This document shows, one piece after another, positions 22,201-34,600 of a DNA stretch of 64,000 bases. Where the stretch lies: NCBI GenBank assembly GCA_015179025.1, contig WHUX01000028.1, positions 124,001 through 188,000 of the forward strand, read 5' to 3'. Every line of letters starts with the position of its first letter. The stretch's first letter is position 1. The notes beneath the pieces are model-generated. The model searched no databases. It was not told the DNA's origin and saw nothing but the letters and a program-made list of their open reading frames with translations. Made by a program: the position numbers and the translations under genes. The stretch is from Terfezia claveryi (lineage: Eukaryota; Ascomycota; Pezizomycetes; Pezizales; Pezizaceae).

Positions 22201-23180
22201 AGTATGAGACCTCGAACTCAAATCGTTGCACTTTGTTGCCGCCACCTGTCTCTTGTAACTTCCGTTTTGTAGAAGCCTTGATCCTTCCTCGGCCGACTTA
22301 ATATATGTTTCCTCCATTCCTTGTATTATGATCGCTTTTTTTTTAGATGAATCATCGAAGATTTTGACCTGGACAGTTTCATCAATGCTTAGGAGATCGC
22401 GAAGCTCCTCGTTATACAGTTCGAGAAACGAGCATTTCACGGTACTTTCCCCCCCCTCGAGCTTGTTGAACAGGTTATACAGAACTCTAGGAATGATTCC
22501 AGCAGTTTCCGAGTATGACCCATGAGACTCTGTCATATCACCGGACATTGTGTATGTCTTCCCTGTTCCTGTCTGTCCATAAGCAAAAATTGTACAGTTA
22601 TATCCATCAAGCATCTATCTCAGTAATATTAGCAGGTCCCCAAAGATTGATTAGGGCCATATTGTACCTCTTTCAGTATTGGGTCCACGACGTCATCATA
22701 TACCATTGCCTGGTCGGTCTCTGGTGGAAACACGCGATCAAAAGTATAAGTTTTTTGACTTGAAACGACTTGCGCAGTCATGTTTCCGCTTAGAGACAAT
22801 ATAACCTCTTTTCCTCTGAGACCACCTGGTGTTGATAATACCACACCACTGCTTTCTGCAATTTCTCGCGCATTTCGGCCTCTGCATCTTACCACCACGG
22901 TGATATTAGTCGCACTATCGTCTGCTTCACGTGGTTCAAAGTCTCTTTCTTTTCGTTTCAGGGTTGGTGATGCCGCACGGCCACGTCCTGACGTCGATAC
23001 AGACTGAACCGATGGTGTAGGGGATGCCAGTCCTTGAGTAGCTTGCTGTGCCGAGCGCGCGCCAGAGAGGTACGCCCGCTGCACATTAGATGTGCTTGTC
23101 GATGGGCGGGGTCCAGTGGGAGCCCTTTGGAAATTGTTTGTGGACTTCCTCATACCGATTTGTCGAGAAGGACCACTCAT
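19243..23180 (-). CDS. bimC: Kinesin-5 (BimC/Eg5 family) mitotic motor
   Basis: Four exons on the reverse strand: 22668-23180, 21977-22614, 20871-21927, 19243-20817, giving 1260 residues, a usual length for the family. An N-terminal Ser/Thr/Arg-rich extension (1-90) precedes the motor. Motor signatures are GQTGTGKT (184-191, ATP P-loop), NDLSSRSH (301-308, switch I) and LVDLAGSE (335-342, switch II). A long coiled coil and a C-terminal polar tail follow. Kinesin-5 forms bipolar tetramers that slide antiparallel microtubules and separate spindle poles. The first intron falls just before the P-loop segment ([13 protein letters not shown]). I could not identify a clear BimC box in the tail. It lies head to tail behind the Cac2 gene, with about 650 bases between them. 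Confidence 0.95.
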
Positions 23181-23403
23181 AGCGGCGGCTCGACCTTATG
23201 CAAACTAGTAAATTCTGATGCGGAGGAATGTCGGCACGTTTCTTCCTGAGTTGTAGCTAACACGCCGGGAACCTTTGTTATCTTGTTTTAGAGGGATTGA
23301 AGTTCACCGAGATGAATGCCCCAAAGTCAACAATACTTGGCACGCTAAGAGGCGCGGTACCACGTGATAGAATTTATATCACATGATATGAATTGATAAA
23401 TAA

Positions 23404-23417
23404 ATATCACGTGATAT
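23404..23417. promoter_or_regulatory. Perfect palindrome ATATCACGTGATAT upstream of kinesin-5
   Basis: The core CACGTG is the classic bHLH (E-box) target. A near-copy, ATATCACATGATAT, lies at about 23376-23389 and a CACGTGATA at 23361. They stand about 180-240 bases before the kinesin start, a plausible promoter position. Confidence 0.4.
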
Positions 23418-23458
23418 GATTTTGGACATGTTGGACGGATGTGGTAGATGGAATACTC

Positions 23459-23485
23459 CGGGAGGTTCTTGTGCCAACCAGACTA
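23459..23485. mobile_element. Lone end of MITE family 2
   Basis: TTGTGCCAACCAGACTA is the reversed terminal repeat of the elements at 1809-2031 and 29113-29207. No partner end was found, so this is a fragment. Confidence 0.5.
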
Positions 23486-23832
23486 CGGGAGGTTCGCAGA
23501 TACATGGCACCAAACAAAGAATAATATGGACGCCAATGGCATTAATACTTGGTAAGCGCGCACAAGGGGACAAGGAGAATCTCAAATATACATATAGCCA
23601 AATTATTCCTAGATATCAATGTTCCCCAAAACATATCGAAATCAACAAAGGAATACGACAAAGGCAATTGCTAGGGTCCGAAATTCCTTTATCAGGTCAG
23701 AAAAGAAAAACTACCAAACACCGAGACCATTATTAGAAGACACAGAGATTAACGGAGATAGCCAACCAAAATGCTACGCAAATGTTGCACGATGACAAAT
23801 ATTGCAGAGGCTTCTGCACCCACGCTGAATAA

Positions 23833-26127
23833 CTAATCCCTTTTTTGTTGCACGCCAGGGGTAACCAGTGTCGGAGCAATTCTCCTTCGCTTCTTGTCCC
23901 GGCCTTCCGTTGTTTGCTGTGTTCCCGTAGATGATGCACCCCCGACTTCTCCATCTCGTTTACCCAAAACAGTCCCACAGTGTGGCGTTTGAGGAGGTGT
24001 ATTTAGTGGGATACTCGATGAAGACGATGATGCCGTTATACTCGGTACAGGGGCAACTGTCGGCGTCAGACTAATAGCCCCCTGGCTAAGTGTAGACAGA
24101 GTATTGACCGACGATCCAGAGGGCGTCCTTGTTAGTCGAGGATGAGATCGCATTGGTATGGGTGATCGTGGTGTGTTAGAAGTGGGGCCAAGGCTTGCAT
24201 TTGGTATACATGTGGGGTTTGACATGGAAGACGTAGAAAGAGTGGGAGTTCCTGGTAAGGGTGCTGGCCCTGTATAAATTTGTCCTAGTTCGTCGGGCTC
24301 GAAGGCAACTATAGAGCAAAATCCATCGGTAGATGTCATGAGCAAGGTCAGTCCATCAGAAGACCTAGAATTGGGTGAGCTTCAGTGTTCAGCGTTAACC
24401 AGTGGTAACGAGAGTACATACCATGTGAGATCTGTGAACGCTGCGTAGTGCAAGTTGCTTACAATACATAACGGAGTTTGCTGATGTGTATCGTAAATAA
24501 ATACCGCGTCCTGTGTAGCAACCGCATATACCATCCGATACGGAAGGGCGAATGCAGCATTTGGTGGGATCTCCGGGACGGAAGGCTCAACCATGGGATT
24601 GTTTGTGCTGTAAGGGCTTAGCTGAGGATGAATGCGATTGGTAGGTGGAGGCTCCATCTCAGTGGATATTGCAGGCGGAGGTAGTGATGAAATGGCATCA
24701 TCACCTGAGGAGGTGTCCACAGTGATATGTTTCGTCCCTGCATTCGTTGAGCGAGGATTATATAGGACTGGAGAGCATTTCACAGCAACAGAAGGTTTTT
24801 TATGCCCTGGTAGGTGCGCAATAGGGGGCTTATTCAGCCCAGCTCTAGTGTAGATGTATACTGTGTTGATAATCTCGTCTGTGGTTTTGCCGCCCTCTGT
24901 ACTTGCAGGAAGGGATGTCTTGTACTGCCCTGCAGGTGTCAATAGCAAACTACCATCAGGCGTGAATGTCAATCGGCGGAAGAAAGACGTCAGCGTCTCA
25001 TTGAAGTAAATATTCGTATTTTTCACCCCAAGGCCGTTTACCCTGGGCGAAAAATCCATTGGTTTAACTGCCGGAAGCGGTAAGGCAGGTGATGGAGAGG
25101 TAGATCTCCGGGATGAGCCAAATGAACTCCGTCGACTGGCGGCAAGCATAGGTGGATTCATCGGGAGAGAAAATGATGTTGGAGTTCCCGGTGTGGAAGG
25201 TGCCGGGGATGCCATCACGGCGGAGGAATCCCCAAGCAATCCCGTACGAACCGGCAGATCTGGTGGTGCAGGGCTCCCAGAGCTAACTCGTCTCGGAGGA
25301 AGATCCATCTTCGAGATTTTACCATGCTGTGCAAGCGTAAACTGACCATCTTTTGTCTTTAGGGTGTATATGTGAACAGAGCGATCCGAGCTTTGTGTGG
25401 CAATGTATTCATTGAGGGGGTCCCACGCTACGCCTTGTACGTAATGGTTATGTTCCGCTATTTGTCTCACGCATTGCCCTGCAGATAGCTGGGGAGTTAT
25501 AACGTGGTTGAAGTATTAGAATGCTTAATTTGACATTACCTGTTGAGGCATTCCAAACACGAGCAATGTTGTCCATGCTTCCAGTGATGAAGAAGACGCC
25601 ATCCGGAGACCACGCCAAATCATATATCTCTGACCCCATGGATCTACACATATGCTTGAGCCTCCATGTCTCCTTGTCCTCGAGTTCGTCCTCTCCGAAT
25701 GCCGTTGCTGGCTTTGTTCCGCCCTCTGATGGGACCCAAAGAATCACGGTACCGTCGTCGCCGGCAGATGCTAACATTTCACCTATTGAGAATGATTAGA
25801 AATCCGTATATTTTGGAGTGCATGAGGCCTAGGTTCCCCTTCCTCTTACCTCGGGGGCAAAATCGAACAACATTGACAGCTTGATTGTGCTTGGAGAGGG
25901 TACTCAAATAAACAATCTTTGGATTCTCACCACCCCCCACTTTCCAAAGCTGCACATGAGTCAACAACCAACCGCAGCACACTGGAAAACTTGTGTGGGC
26001 ATCCTACCCTGACATTATTGTCCCCGCCAGCAGTCGCTAGCCTTCCCTTCCCATGTGGCTCAAAGTGAGCACTGTAGATCGGCTGGTTATGCTCGTGCCA
26101 GTGAACCGTTAAAGGAATTGCCTTCAT
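23833..26127 (-). CDS. CAC2: Chromatin assembly factor 1 subunit p60 (WD40)
   Basis: Five reverse-strand exons: 26008-26127, 25850-25949, 25540-25782, 24422-25478, 23833-24364; 683 residues in one frame. The N-terminus MKAIPLTVHWHEHNQPIYS matches the start of CAF-1 p60 proteins, which is why the second in-frame ATG is chosen over one 12 codons earlier. WD40 repeats are visible: LATAGGDNNVRLWKV, LASAGDDGTVILWVP, ITGSMDNIARVWNAS and IATQSSDRSVHIYTL. A Ser/Pro-rich insertion then separates the later repeats, which include LTFTPDGSLLLTPAG and LTWSSDGLTLLMTST. The C-terminal tail is Ser/Thr/Pro-rich and ends in KKRRR, a likely nuclear signal. CAF-1 deposits histones H3-H4 behind the replication fork. 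Confidence 0.92.
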
Positions 26128-27645
26128 GTCGGGTATATGCCTCGGAAACTGGGTGAGGAACAACTATTATCTGGATCGTGGTTTATTTGTTGATTTTTGT
26201 AGGTTGATTGACTTGAGGGGTGAGGCAGTTCTTAAACGAGGCTGCGGAGGCTATATGCCGGATCTGCCGATGAACTTCTGCCTATGAGATTGCCTAAACT
26301 ATTCGGACATCTGCAATTGAAGGTAATGTGGTATTGTAAAGAAGGCAGGAGCACTGTAGACGCATATAACACGAAATTTTTGTATGCCCGTTTCCGCGCC
26401 CAAGAGATGGTTGAATGACTGATTGTTTGAGGAAGTGAATGGCTGTGGGCTGTTGGAAAGAGTTAGATGATGCTGCACTACAGAACCACGCGAGGTCAGC
26501 GATTTGAATCGCGCGCATCAATGCTAGGCATACAGCGCAGCTTTGAAAGCCTATGCATTTAGAGCTAGACACGGGCACCTCATTATCTTGACGCTTTCAT
26601 TCGTCCAGAATCACCATTTCCTTACGCTTATTCACGTCAGAGTCCACCCAGTCTGTGCTACACAACTACCCTAGTCCCATTAGATGCAGATCGGCTTTCA
26701 CTGTTCAATTGGACGCTGGAGGGCTGAAATTCAATTTTACCTGAGTGAGTCTGGGGATGAGGCTTACCTTGACGTTTAATGGCTACAGTAGCGAGACTTA
26801 TGCTTTTAATAAAATTGCCGTAAGTTGATAGAATCCTTCTCAAATGCAAGGTGTTGCTTAGAAAGAGATTTGAATTCACTACATATATTATTTTTACTTC
26901 CATAAAGCAGTAGGTTGTTACTGATCCTCATTATCAGTCAACTCCCGATGGACACTATCCTCGAGCAGCTCTCTCATTGGATCTACTGCTTTCCCCCTCA
27001 CATAATAATGAGTGTAGGAATTGCAACGCAAGGGATAGAAATTGGCCTACGATCCCTGTTCTCAATGGGAGTGGAGGTAACCCCGCGAATCAGAACAGGT
27101 CCTATGCAGAAAGGTCTGGGTATCATAAAAAGATACAAGCTAAGTGCGTGGATTTTGCATCCCTCAAATTGCGCCGAATTGGTATTAGTAAAATCAATCG
27201 AGACTAATAACTAACTACGTACAATGTTTCTGCTCTCTGACGTAGTATCCTTCCCGTCTGGTTGGCCGGATTCCGCCAGGATTAAATGCTGGCATTATCA
27301 CTCGACATTACATTGTCAAACTGCCGGCCCATCTCGGGTATGACATATCGCCATGGGAATAACTGAGGCTTACTACCCTGAGCTGCACGAGTGTACCTGA
27401 GCCCGCTGCTGCGTTTCCATCCAATCTAGGAATATTCGAACTGAGAAGTGACCTTTCAAAGTACCGTATTAATTTGCAAGTAAGAATGCTGTCTTATTTT
27501 CAAACGGGCGGTCGGAGGGGCCTTGAATTTACTGTCTTATATACGATACTAGCTTAAACACGGAGTACCTACAGAGTCTTACAAAAGAATTTCCCGGAAA
27601 AAAAAAAATTCCGGAACAACCGACAGCGGTATAATTGGTATCTAG

Positions 27646-27935
27646 TTACACAATCTCCTCTCCAAGCGTAATCGTAGCATATTGAACAGCCTCTTCTTCA
27701 GTAATATAATCTCCCTGCTCCTTATCACTTCCATCCGCCTCCTTCTCATCATCCTAAACCTCAAGGTCGAAACCTTCATCTTCTGTGTTGCCAGATTTCT
27801 GCAGTTGCAAAACAGAGGTTGCTCGAGGTTATTGGCTTATTTGTTTCCGCATTAGGTCCAGCACGAAATTCCAGTGGAATTGACATTGGAACAAGTGATA
27901 GTAATGAGTGAAAGAAACCGGCTGCCCAGTCAACG
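27646..27935 (-). pseudogene. Remnant of an unknown acidic protein C-terminus
   Basis: The reverse strand reads a fragment with PLEFRAGPN, then EDEGFDLEV, an in-frame TAG, and DDEKEADGSDKEQGDYITEE to GEEIV and a stop. One interior stop and no start suggest a relic. It may derive from a transposon protein; I do not recognise it. Confidence 0.3.
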
Positions 27936-29112
27936 TCGACAGACATTACTATACTACTGTCCTATAAGAAAGATTTGCTGTGTAATACAACGATTCGGAT
28001 ATCTCGGCTAAAATTAGGCTGCCTTATACACTAGTACTGTCCTGCCGAGTAGTACTGTCTTACTTGCGAATTAATACGGTACTACATCAGGAAACGAGTG
28101 GGGATAAAATGAAGAAACAAGGGTATATATATATTGAAATCTAGGACCCTTAACAAAAAAGGCCCTCAACAAAGTATCAAAGGTCAATCTGAACTGCTCT
28201 GGGTGGATATGGGTTACCCTGAATTTGTAGTGAAGAGCTAATCTAGAGTTCTCAGAATTCGATGAGATATACTACCAGAGTGGGGGTACGAATATACAGA
28301 GAGCATTTGTCTTTATGTTTGAGATATTCTCAAGTTGTTTCTATGCAAGACTCTTCTCATAGAGTGACAACTTTGCCCTTGCCAAGCTCAATTGTTACCC
28401 AATTTGGTAGGACGCTGGTTGGGGCGTTGATGGAGTGGTCGAACAGACTACAGTTAATATACTCGTTTGTTAAGCATATAGGTTCACAATCCCCAATCAC
28501 AAACACCTTCACTGATTCTTCAAACGTGGACTACTGTCCCAGAGCGTGTCACGGTATATCGAACAGCCCTACTCTGGTCGTTGTACTGGGTAAAGGTCAC
28601 TTTGTTGCTTAGACCTGGCCCTTGTGTGACAACCCCTAGAAATTCTACTGCGAGAACCCTGAACAACTATTGACTTGGGCTCACTAATTATTAATTACCC
28701 TTCCCTGCCCCCAGTTTTAGCACTTTATGCCCAACCCATGCACATCCTCAAATACCTACGTTTGGAATCCTTAATGCTCTCTACCAGTGCCATGGGCATC
28801 AGGCGGCCCGTTGCATGCACATGGGGGTCTCGGAATTTTTCGCTGGATATGGTAAGTTACGGAGTGGTGGTCGTGTATATTCCGTGCTAGGGCTCACCCC
28901 TCACAATTGTAATTGCATCAATTATGCTGTCTATGCAGTGGTGCAAAGGGATGTATTTAACAGCACAGAAATGGCCGAAAAATACATACATACCATCAAA
29001 AATTCAATACGCATAATTTTTTGACACGTTGATGTTTGGAGATTCACACGTGCTAACGTACGACTAGTTTTTCCACTTTGGCGTTTCTACACACCCAACG
29101 TGCCCAAATATG

Positions 29113-29207
29113 TAGTCTGGTTGGCACAAGCCTCTCGTAGAGAGCCAAATATGAGCAACAACGCTATAGATTCTGCTGATACCCAGGGGGTCATGCCAAT
29201 CAGACTA
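29113..29207. mobile_element. 95-bp MITE, family 2
   Basis: Ends TAGTCTGGTTGGCACAAGCC and, reversed, TAGTCTGATTGGCATGACCC, flanked by TA. The interior is only about 55 bases, so this is an internally deleted relative of 1809-2031. Confidence 0.6.
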
Positions 29208-31600
29208 GTAGATACGGAACCATAAAAGGATACAGATCAAGTCCGGGGAGTAGATACCTATTGTTGAGGCAATTTGTACGGGAAAGGCACTTGGCAACCA
29301 CCCACCAAGAGCATTCTCCATTTACATGCATGAGTTTTGAGTCATGGATAGAAAAGAGCTTTGGGTGAAGTTAATTCATTAATTTATTTTTCGCAAAGCT
29401 GGCATGTTGTAGTGTAAAAACGATAAAGAGCGACGGCTAATGGCACGACACCCTACAACCAGACGACACCCCATGATGTACCACAAGATATACCGTATGT
29501 ACTAGTATTCAAGATTTCAACTTCCACTAGCTACTTACTAAACTATTGTCCTCTTGAGACGAGTTAATCTCAGCTAAAAACAAGACAAAGCATAGGTCCA
29601 TGATTTCAAGCACGGTCTATAGCGTTAAGCCTGACCAGTGAGGTTCAATGGATGTCAATTCTAAGACTTTCAGATGGCTTTTAGCGACTTACTTACAGCG
29701 GAACCAATTCAGTCTGAGACAAGACGGATGCAACAGGAGGAATACGGTTACGACCCCGTGTGTAGAAATGGAATGTGAATTGACCAGGGGCAAATTGAAA
29801 CAGAATGGCGTACTTACGCCGAGTGGCAACGGCGGCGTATTTCGTGTAACATCCGTCAGCTATGCGGGGTACTCTCATTAATCTTCCCCATATCGGTGAT
29901 ATACTCCGTATTTTGCTTTGCGATAGGATACGACTGGCCCCAAGCAATCACGCTGGGGTCAGGGATCTGCATTCACCAACCAGAAGGTAAAGTTGGTTGG
30001 GACTGGGTAGGCAAAATACGGTCTAGGTACTGTAGTTGCAATCTTGAGGGAGAAACGGTCAATCATTGTTTTCGGAAGCAGGTTCCTATTAGGGATCTCC
30101 AGATCGAGACCTCGACCCCCTTTATGCATGCATGACTCAAATAACTGAATATAATCGCTTGATCAAGACTTCAACTGAGCAGCTGGAGAAGTCAATTGTG
30201 ATAGACCTAGATCAAGCGAAATTTCTTTCTTAACCCGTTTCGCGGTCAGGTAGGTATGAGAGCAAATGAGTCAAAGACCATCTAGATTATCATACCCAAT
30301 TCACGCCGAACAGCCTGAGTGTTGATAACTGAGTAAGACTTAGTGGCGAGACTGCACCGGATCTTTTCTGCAATCATAGTCAGGCACTGCCTCTTCAAGC
30401 TCATAGCAACCGATCGCCTACTCGTATAGAGTGTACATGTTCCAAACATGTACGATGTAACTAGGTTCTATCACCGGAGAATGAAAATATCTGCGGTGAC
30501 CCAACGAGACAACGGTAACGCCTGTCTTCACCTCTGGAGGATTGTAAGTTCAACGGCCAACCGAGGAGCTACGTAATCCCGGTTATCTAGGATCACGCTC
30601 ACCATCCCTTGTCCCAGCAGTAACCTATTGTATCGCAGTAATTCGACATCATATCAAGAATCCCCCAGAATAGGTTTGATGTATATGCATGTATCAGAGG
30701 CTAGTTGGGGTTCAGATATAGTCTAGGTGATATTGAACTAGGATCTGTCGAAATCATCGCAGTACCGTACTACCTAGTAGATGTCAGTTCTGAACTGAGT
30801 ACGAACTCACCACAGATATCTGAAGTCTCTTCAGTATCTAATAGGTCAGGATCCACGGCGTCGCCTTGTAATGAAAAATCAATCTGTCCACGTCTTTCAA
30901 TGCCATCCGGTCCCACCTCTCGAGCAATAGCATAACTTCATCTTGATAGCTCTTCCAGCTATTTTTCTGAGGTTGGGGCGCCATTGTAGTAACTTCTCTC
31001 CCAGCGGCCCTCCATCTCTTAAACATTTTGCAATAGTAGTTAGCTGAAGTGCTTAAAAGAATAGGAATCGAGATACCTGTGATAACTTACATTGGTAGAT
31101 CTACCACTATACTGAGACATTAATAATTGTTGTAGTGCTGGCCGTTGCGAGACATGGTATATGCAGACCCACGCCCACATTCGAAATTAAGAACCAGTTC
31201 TTGATCTGGCGGTACCGTACCATACGGTTATGTAGCTGTACTGCATACCTAAAGTGTGAGGAGACTTCAGCGTTTTGTATCCTCTAAACCTATGCTAACA
31301 TGAATATGAGGGGTCATGCCGCCAGAAGTCTATGACTAAGCCAGCCAAGTCTAACTATAAACGTAGTCTAGTAACAACTATGTATATTATATGCCGCTTA
31401 GTAGCTGCGATGTGGTACAGAGACTAGGTACAGCATATGTACCACAGAGAACTAATATCCGAGTCATCGACTCACACCCCAAAAAAAACTGCTGTCCTAG
31501 CTAGCCATCGATATAAGGTGCTTGTTGTCCGCGTAGTGCAGATTAGTAGTCCCTGCTTCGACTATCGCATTGCTTCTGCATTGAATCATAATCATCAGCA

Positions 31601-34600
31601 ATGGCTGTTGATGTCAGTACCGAGACAGCAGTATCAACAGGCACCCTTGCGGTTGTTTCCCTCTGCATAATTCCGTTTCTGTACCGGAATGCATACATTC
31701 TCAGGAACAGGAAATCCTATGAGCTCGTCGACTCAGTATACCGGGACGAGGATGGAGTTGCTACGAAGGAATCGCAAAAAAGGTATTCGGTTCAGATTCA
31801 AAAGCACTTGTTAGTTCTCAGTTGCGTTGCAGGCACCACCTTGGCCCTGACCAATGCAATCCACATCACGGTTAAGCGCAGTGCAGGTGAGGCTGTTTAT
31901 CTATGGCTTCATGTTGCTACGTGGGTAAGTTTTGAATTCTAGTGTATGATGGTAAGATAGGCTCTGACTTGTGCTCTAGATGCTTTTAAACATCCAAAGC
32001 ATCTACACTTTCCACGAACCACGATGTACCCATGTCTTTTCGTCTGCCGCTCGATTGGCCGCATTGGCGTCCCTTGTAGGGATGTCAGTTGCTGGAGTGG
32101 TGATATTGAAACAACGCCATGGAGAATTGAGTGCGCAGTTATCATATGGTCAAATTGGAGCTGCGGTCTTAGCGATCATAGTGTCAATTCATATCCCACG
32201 GAGGCCAGATGTATACAACGACAAAGGAGAATTGATTGATCAAATGAGGACGGTCTCCATGTACTCTCGGTATTCGTTTGGATGGGCGAATAGACTGCTT
32301 TGGAAAGCCGCGCGTGAAGGGAGGTTAGAAGAGACTGACCTTCCGAAGATGGACGCAAGGAGAAGGGCTACGATCTTGGAAGAAGGGTTTTACAAGGTCA
32401 AGAATCTCAAGAATTCGTCTTTGTTGATTCACCTGGTCAAGGCACATGCACCAGCCTTTATTATGCAAACATTAATGACGTTGGTTGCATCAATTTTGAC
32501 ATTTTCTCCGCAGTATTTTCTTTACAAGTGAGTCTAGGTTTTGCAGAGTGCTTCGATGGTGCTAACGTTTTGCAGGATTCTGAAAGTAATGGAGGCTCGC
32601 AACGCCGGGGTGGATGTTGGTTATGCTGCTTGGTTGTGGGTTGGCGCACTCGGTTTAATCAAGTTATTGGATTCTGTGTTGCTAGCCTTTCTATACTGGC
32701 TTTGTTTCATGGGTCTCAACATTCCCATCCGGTCCCAGTTATCTGCAGTGATTTTCCGGAAGACGCTACTAAAGAAAGACGTGAAAGGCTCTCAGAAAGT
32801 AGAAGAGGGTGAACAAGGGGAGAACCTGTCTTCACTTTTAAAGGAGAACGAGGGTGACGATGACGATGATTTGGGGAATTTGAAGCAAGGAAAAATTAAT
32901 CTTCTGGCCATTGATGCTACTCGAATTGCGGACCTTGCTGCGTTCTCGAATGTATTTGCGGAATCGTTTTTTGGGATTGTTATGTACATATGCTACCCCC
33001 CTTTCTAACTCAGCAGCACATACTGATGAATCTGGTGCTCTAGTGGATTCTCTGGTTTGGTTGTAATTATTGGGTATGTCCGATATAGTCTCTATTCACC
33101 ATGGCAATGAACTAATGGGATAACAGGTGGAAGAGTTTACTTGCTGGATTAGCTGTTGTCCTTCTCATCATACCTATCAACATCATAGTATCCAAGAGAT
33201 ACGCGGAGGCTCAGGACAAACTCATGAAGATTCGTGATCAGAAAATGGCTACTGTGTCTGAGGCTCTACAAGGTATGCTTCTTTCTCCAAGTTTTGAGTT
33301 TAGTGCTGACTAGCATTAGGGATACGCCAAATTAAGTTTTCCGCTCTCGAAAAGCAATGGGAGGAGCGTATATTCGAAGTCAGGCGTGAGGAACTTAAGA
33401 CATTAAGATCCGCCTTTATTAACGATACGTGAGTAACAAGAATCTACTGGATCTCCTAAGAAACATAAACTAACTGAAGCTATAGGTTGTTGATTGCTTG
33501 CTGGATGTGTGTTTTCAATCCTCGCCTATTGCTAATAACTAGGCTAATTCTGAGCTACAGCGCGAATCCTGTTTTATTATCTGTTGCAGCACTAAGCGTT
33601 TATTCCTATATCAACGGCACCCTATTACCCTCAACAGCATTCACAGCCTTGGCAATCTTCAATGAGCTGGAGTTCGTTCTATCTGTTGTTCCAGAGGTAA
33701 CGACGGAATTACTCGATGCAGTCGTCAGCTCAAAACGCATTCAAGATTATCTCCACTCTGCTGAGAAAGTCCCCTACACTAAATTTGCTGATAAAATTGC
33801 GATCCGTGATGCTTGCATTGCATGGGCAGCAGACGGCGATGAAGGTGCTGAAGATAGGTTCGTTCTGAGAGAGGTTAATATCGACTTCCCTAAGCATGAG
33901 CTGAGCTTGGTTTCCGGAAAAACTGGATCGGGAAAGAGCTTACTTCTTGCAGCCTTGCTTGGTGAGGCGGATCTTTTGAAAGGTCATGTCGAATTACCAG
34001 AGCCTCCCAACTGGAAGCTTAGGTTCGACAGCAAAGCTACTCCAGCGAACTGGGTCTTGCCAAATGCTATTGCATATGTTGCACAAATTCCATGGATGGA
34101 GAATGCCAGTCTCAAGGATAATATTTTGTTTGGTCTTCCATACGACGATGTACGGTACAAGAAGACAATTCATGCTTGTGCCTTGGAACAAGACTTCTCG
34201 ATGCTGACAGATGGCGAGTTCACTGAGATTGGAGCGAACGGGATAAACTTAAGTGGTGGCCAGCGATGGAGGGTCTCATTCGCCAGGGCTCTCTATTCAC
34301 GCGCAGGGATCTTGATTCTGGATGACATTTTCTCTGCTGTGGATGCCCATGTGGGAAGGCATATCTTTGAAGAGGGACTGTGCGGGGATCTTGCCAAAGG
34401 CCGTACCCGAATTTTGGTTACCCATCATATGAAGCTCTGCTTGCCAAAGGCGAAATACACCGTCATCCTTGACGAGGGACTGGTAGCACATGCTGGACTT
34501 GTTGAAGCTCTGAAGACAGCTGGGAAATTAACTGACATCTTAGATAGCGAAGAGTCGACTGACGTTGAAGAAGACCTAATTGTAGATGGTATTAAGTGGC

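Larger units (their letters stand above)
23181..23832. other. Kinesin-5 upstream region
   Basis: Contains three CACGTG-like palindromes between about 23361 and 23417 and a lone end of MITE family 2 at about 23459-23485. The rest shows no gene. Confidence 0.45.
26128..31600. other. 5.5-kb gene-poor stretch between CAC2 and ABC transporter
   Basis: Mostly AT-rich DNA with short frames. I see a 95-bp MITE (29113-29207), a decayed reading frame at about 27646-27935 and another on the reverse strand near 30775-31026 (PQKNSWKSYQDEVMLLLERW...), neither assignable. A cysteine-bearing frame near 26990-27200 (CRNCNARDRNW...NPANQNRSY) may be a broken zinc-ribbon. Short repeats of TACTGTCCT / TACTGTCTTA lie at about 27950-28075. 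Confidence 0.4.

Noticed and set aside
26450..26560. GCGATTTGAATCGC as part of a tRNA T arm
   Set aside because: It is only a short palindrome; no D arm, anticodon arm or acceptor can be folded around it.
26977..27207. Open frame with CRNCNARDRNW and NPANQNRSY resembling a zinc ribbon
   Set aside because: The second cysteine pair is not in place and no start, intron or neighbour supports a gene; noted only as a possible relic.
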